From a virus: a stretch of 34,347 nucleotides of DNA. Position numbers and translations under genes: made by a program. Below the pieces are notes generated by a model that saw only the letters and a list, made by a program, of their open reading frames with translations, did no database searches and was not told the DNA's origin. Location: positions 1 to 34,347 of IMG/VR virus record IMGVR_UViG_3300037847_005892. One strand, 5' to 3'. Positions 33,538 through 34,347 of the stretch are shown piece after piece. Positions within the stretch are counted from its first letter, which is position 1; every line of letters begins with the position of its first letter.

Positions 33538-33702
33538 TTAATCATCTGTAGTAATTTGTGTATCAAGCTCCGAGGGATTCGGAGTACCTGACGAGTAGAA
33601 ATCCTCTGCCAGGTCCATCATTTTATCAAGGTATTCAGTTTGGGTCAAGCCCTCAAAGAGAACCTGACCTTTATGGAGAATTGTATACAACTCCTGAGCC
33701 AT
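33538..33702 (-). CDS. Small acidic protein, 54 aa
   Basis: Begins MAQELYTILHKGQVLFEGLT, continues QTEYLDKMMDLAEDFYSSGT and ends SELDTQITTDD. The start at 33702 is chosen because it follows the stop of the glycosyltransferase-like gene by 1 nt and the protein then makes sense as a compact helical unit. A longer reading from 33966 exists but would run through that gene in another frame with no sensible protein character. The protein is acidic and helical, with a disordered tail. Function unknown. Confidence 0.78.
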   Translation of the reverse strand: MAQELYTILHKGQVLFEGLTQTEYLDKMMDLAEDFYSSGTPNPSELDTQITTDD

Positions 33703-33703
33703 A

Positions 33704-34347
33704 TCAGATAACGCGAGTTTTTTCGTGCCCGACTCTAATACGAGGATCGCACCAAATCTCAAATCCTGCCTCTTTTGCATCCAGACAGAATGATACATCC
33801 TCTCCACACATGTCTTGTACTTCACCAGACTCAAAGACCTGCATCTTAGGTGCAAACCATGGGTAAGGCATACCTTCGTGTTCAAACACACCATTCTTGA
33901 TGAGCAACCATCCAAAACCTGTGTAGTCCACAGTGAAGGGTTTCTTACGCTTCGCGATACTATCAAGAGTTTCGTGATTCATTACACCACCATTGTTGCG
34001 GAAGTCATCTTCTTCCAACCAGTGTGCAACCGATGTAGTCTGTCCATCTTCAGTGCAATACCATCCACCTGCAATGTCCTTATCCATCAGAATCAATTGA
34101 TAGAACTTCTCAGTGTTAAACACAATGTCACTATCAATCCACAGTTGCCAATCATAGTTCAACTTACCATCCCATGGTTTCTGGTCAGGACCACGAAGAA
34201 CATTTGCACCTAAACACTTACATCGTGCAAAGTTCACCATGGAACTGTAGTCCTGGGAAATCTGGATACTTGCTCCTGCTTGTACCAGGTCAAAACAAAG
34301 TTGTACAAAGTTCTTCAGAAAGGTGTATGATACACCGCGACCTGGGA
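33704..34347 (-). CDS. Glycosyltransferase-like protein (GT-A type), 5' end cut by window
   Basis: The frame is open to the right edge: 35 codons precede the first internal ATG (34240), reading PGRGVSYTFLKNFVQLCFDL and QISQDYSS, so that ATG is not the true start. At least 213 residues are visible. LWIDSDIVF (D71-S-D73 of the visible part) is the metal-binding D-x-D of GT-A enzymes. Further on, DIAGGWYC, VDYTGFGWLLIKNGVF and GEDVSFCLDAKEAGFEIWCD give the late acidic 'E-D' position and the acceptor-side strand, then VGHEK. The pattern recalls Anp1/GT62-like or other GT-A families that cyanophages carry near structural genes. Sugar donor and target are unknown; modification of a virion or host surface glycan is possible. 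Confidence is good for the GT-A fold, low for specificity. Confidence 0.75.
   Translation of the reverse strand, partial: PGRGVSYTFLKNFVQLCFDLVQAGASIQISQDYSSMVNFARCKCLGANVLRGPDQKPWDGKLNYDWQLWIDSDIVFNTEKFYQLILMDKDIAGGWYCTEDGQTTSVAHWLEEDDFRNNGGVMNHETLDSIAKRKKPFTVDYTGFGWLLIKNGVFEHEGMPYPWFAPKMQVFESGEVQDMCGEDVSFCLDAKEAGFEIWCDPRIRVGHEKTRVI

Noticed and set aside
33538-33966. 142-aa minus-strand reading that includes the 54-aa gene
   Set aside because: Its first two thirds overlap the glycosyltransferase-like gene in another frame and have no protein-like character; the start at 33702, 1 nt after that gene's stop, fits the packing.
34238-34240. ATG at 34240 as start of the glycosyltransferase-like gene
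   Set aside because: The same frame is open for 35 more codons to the window edge, with plausible family sequence (PGRGVSYTFLKNF), so the start lies outside.
1-34347. tRNA genes, CRISPR arrays, insertion sequences, integrase or attachment sites, rho-independent terminators
   Set aside because: None was recognised on reading both strands; gaps are too short for RNA genes, and no GC-rich hairpin followed by a T-run was found on the coding strand.

Overview
The window is a block of virion-assembly genes from a T4-like myovirus. It looks like a marine cyanophage (Kyanoviridae type, infecting Synechococcus or Prochlorococcus); a related marine T4-like phage of another host cannot be excluded. The DNA is AT-rich. 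All supported genes lie on the minus strand, packed end to end with 1-5 nt gaps or TAATG/ATGA overlaps. Three exact T4-type late promoter boxes (TATAAATA) divide the block. Several genes are recognisable T4 core homologues: gp25, gp6, gp7, gp8, gp13, gp14, gp15 and gp16. No tRNA, CRISPR array, insertion sequence or integrase was seen.

In the direction of transcription (right to left): positions 34347-32498 hold a glycosyltransferase-like gene cut by the window edge, three small conserved-looking proteins (54, 48 and 48 aa) and a 226-aa protein of unknown function. A late promoter at 32487-32494 starts the baseplate wedge set: gp25, gp6 and a 4678-aa gp7-like giant that fills about 41% of the window. 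A second late promoter (16059-16066) precedes gp8 and a 2466-aa DUF4815-type structural protein. Two small genes (72 and 59 aa) follow. A third promoter (6660-6667) precedes a 75-aa and a 541-aa structural or fibre-like protein, a 61-aa coiled-coil protein, then neck and tail-completion genes gp13, gp14 and gp15. Last come terminase small subunit gp16 and a Cys/Gly/Asn-rich gene cut at the left edge.

Together the genes build the baseplate wedges (gp25, gp6, gp7, gp8), baseplate-peripheral or adhesive structures (DUF4815 protein, 541-aa protein), the neck and head-tail joint (gp13, gp14, gp15), and begin DNA packaging (gp16). T4 gp9-gp12 are not recognisable between gp8 and gp13; their place is taken by the DUF4815 giant and its neighbours.

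The most unusual aspect is modular growth of core proteins. gp7 has a T4 gp7-like segment only near its N-terminus, followed by about 4400 residues of repeated beta-type modules, a degenerate YHYH-like domain and a duplicated 65-residue cassette. gp14 is about 2.7 times its T4 length because an array of G-x-G-Y repeats sits inside it. The same G-x-G-Y module also occurs in gp7, gp8 and the DUF4815 protein, so one building block has spread through baseplate and neck. gp15 carries a textbook dockerin/EF-hand calcium loop. The genes themselves look intact; only the two at the window edges are partial.
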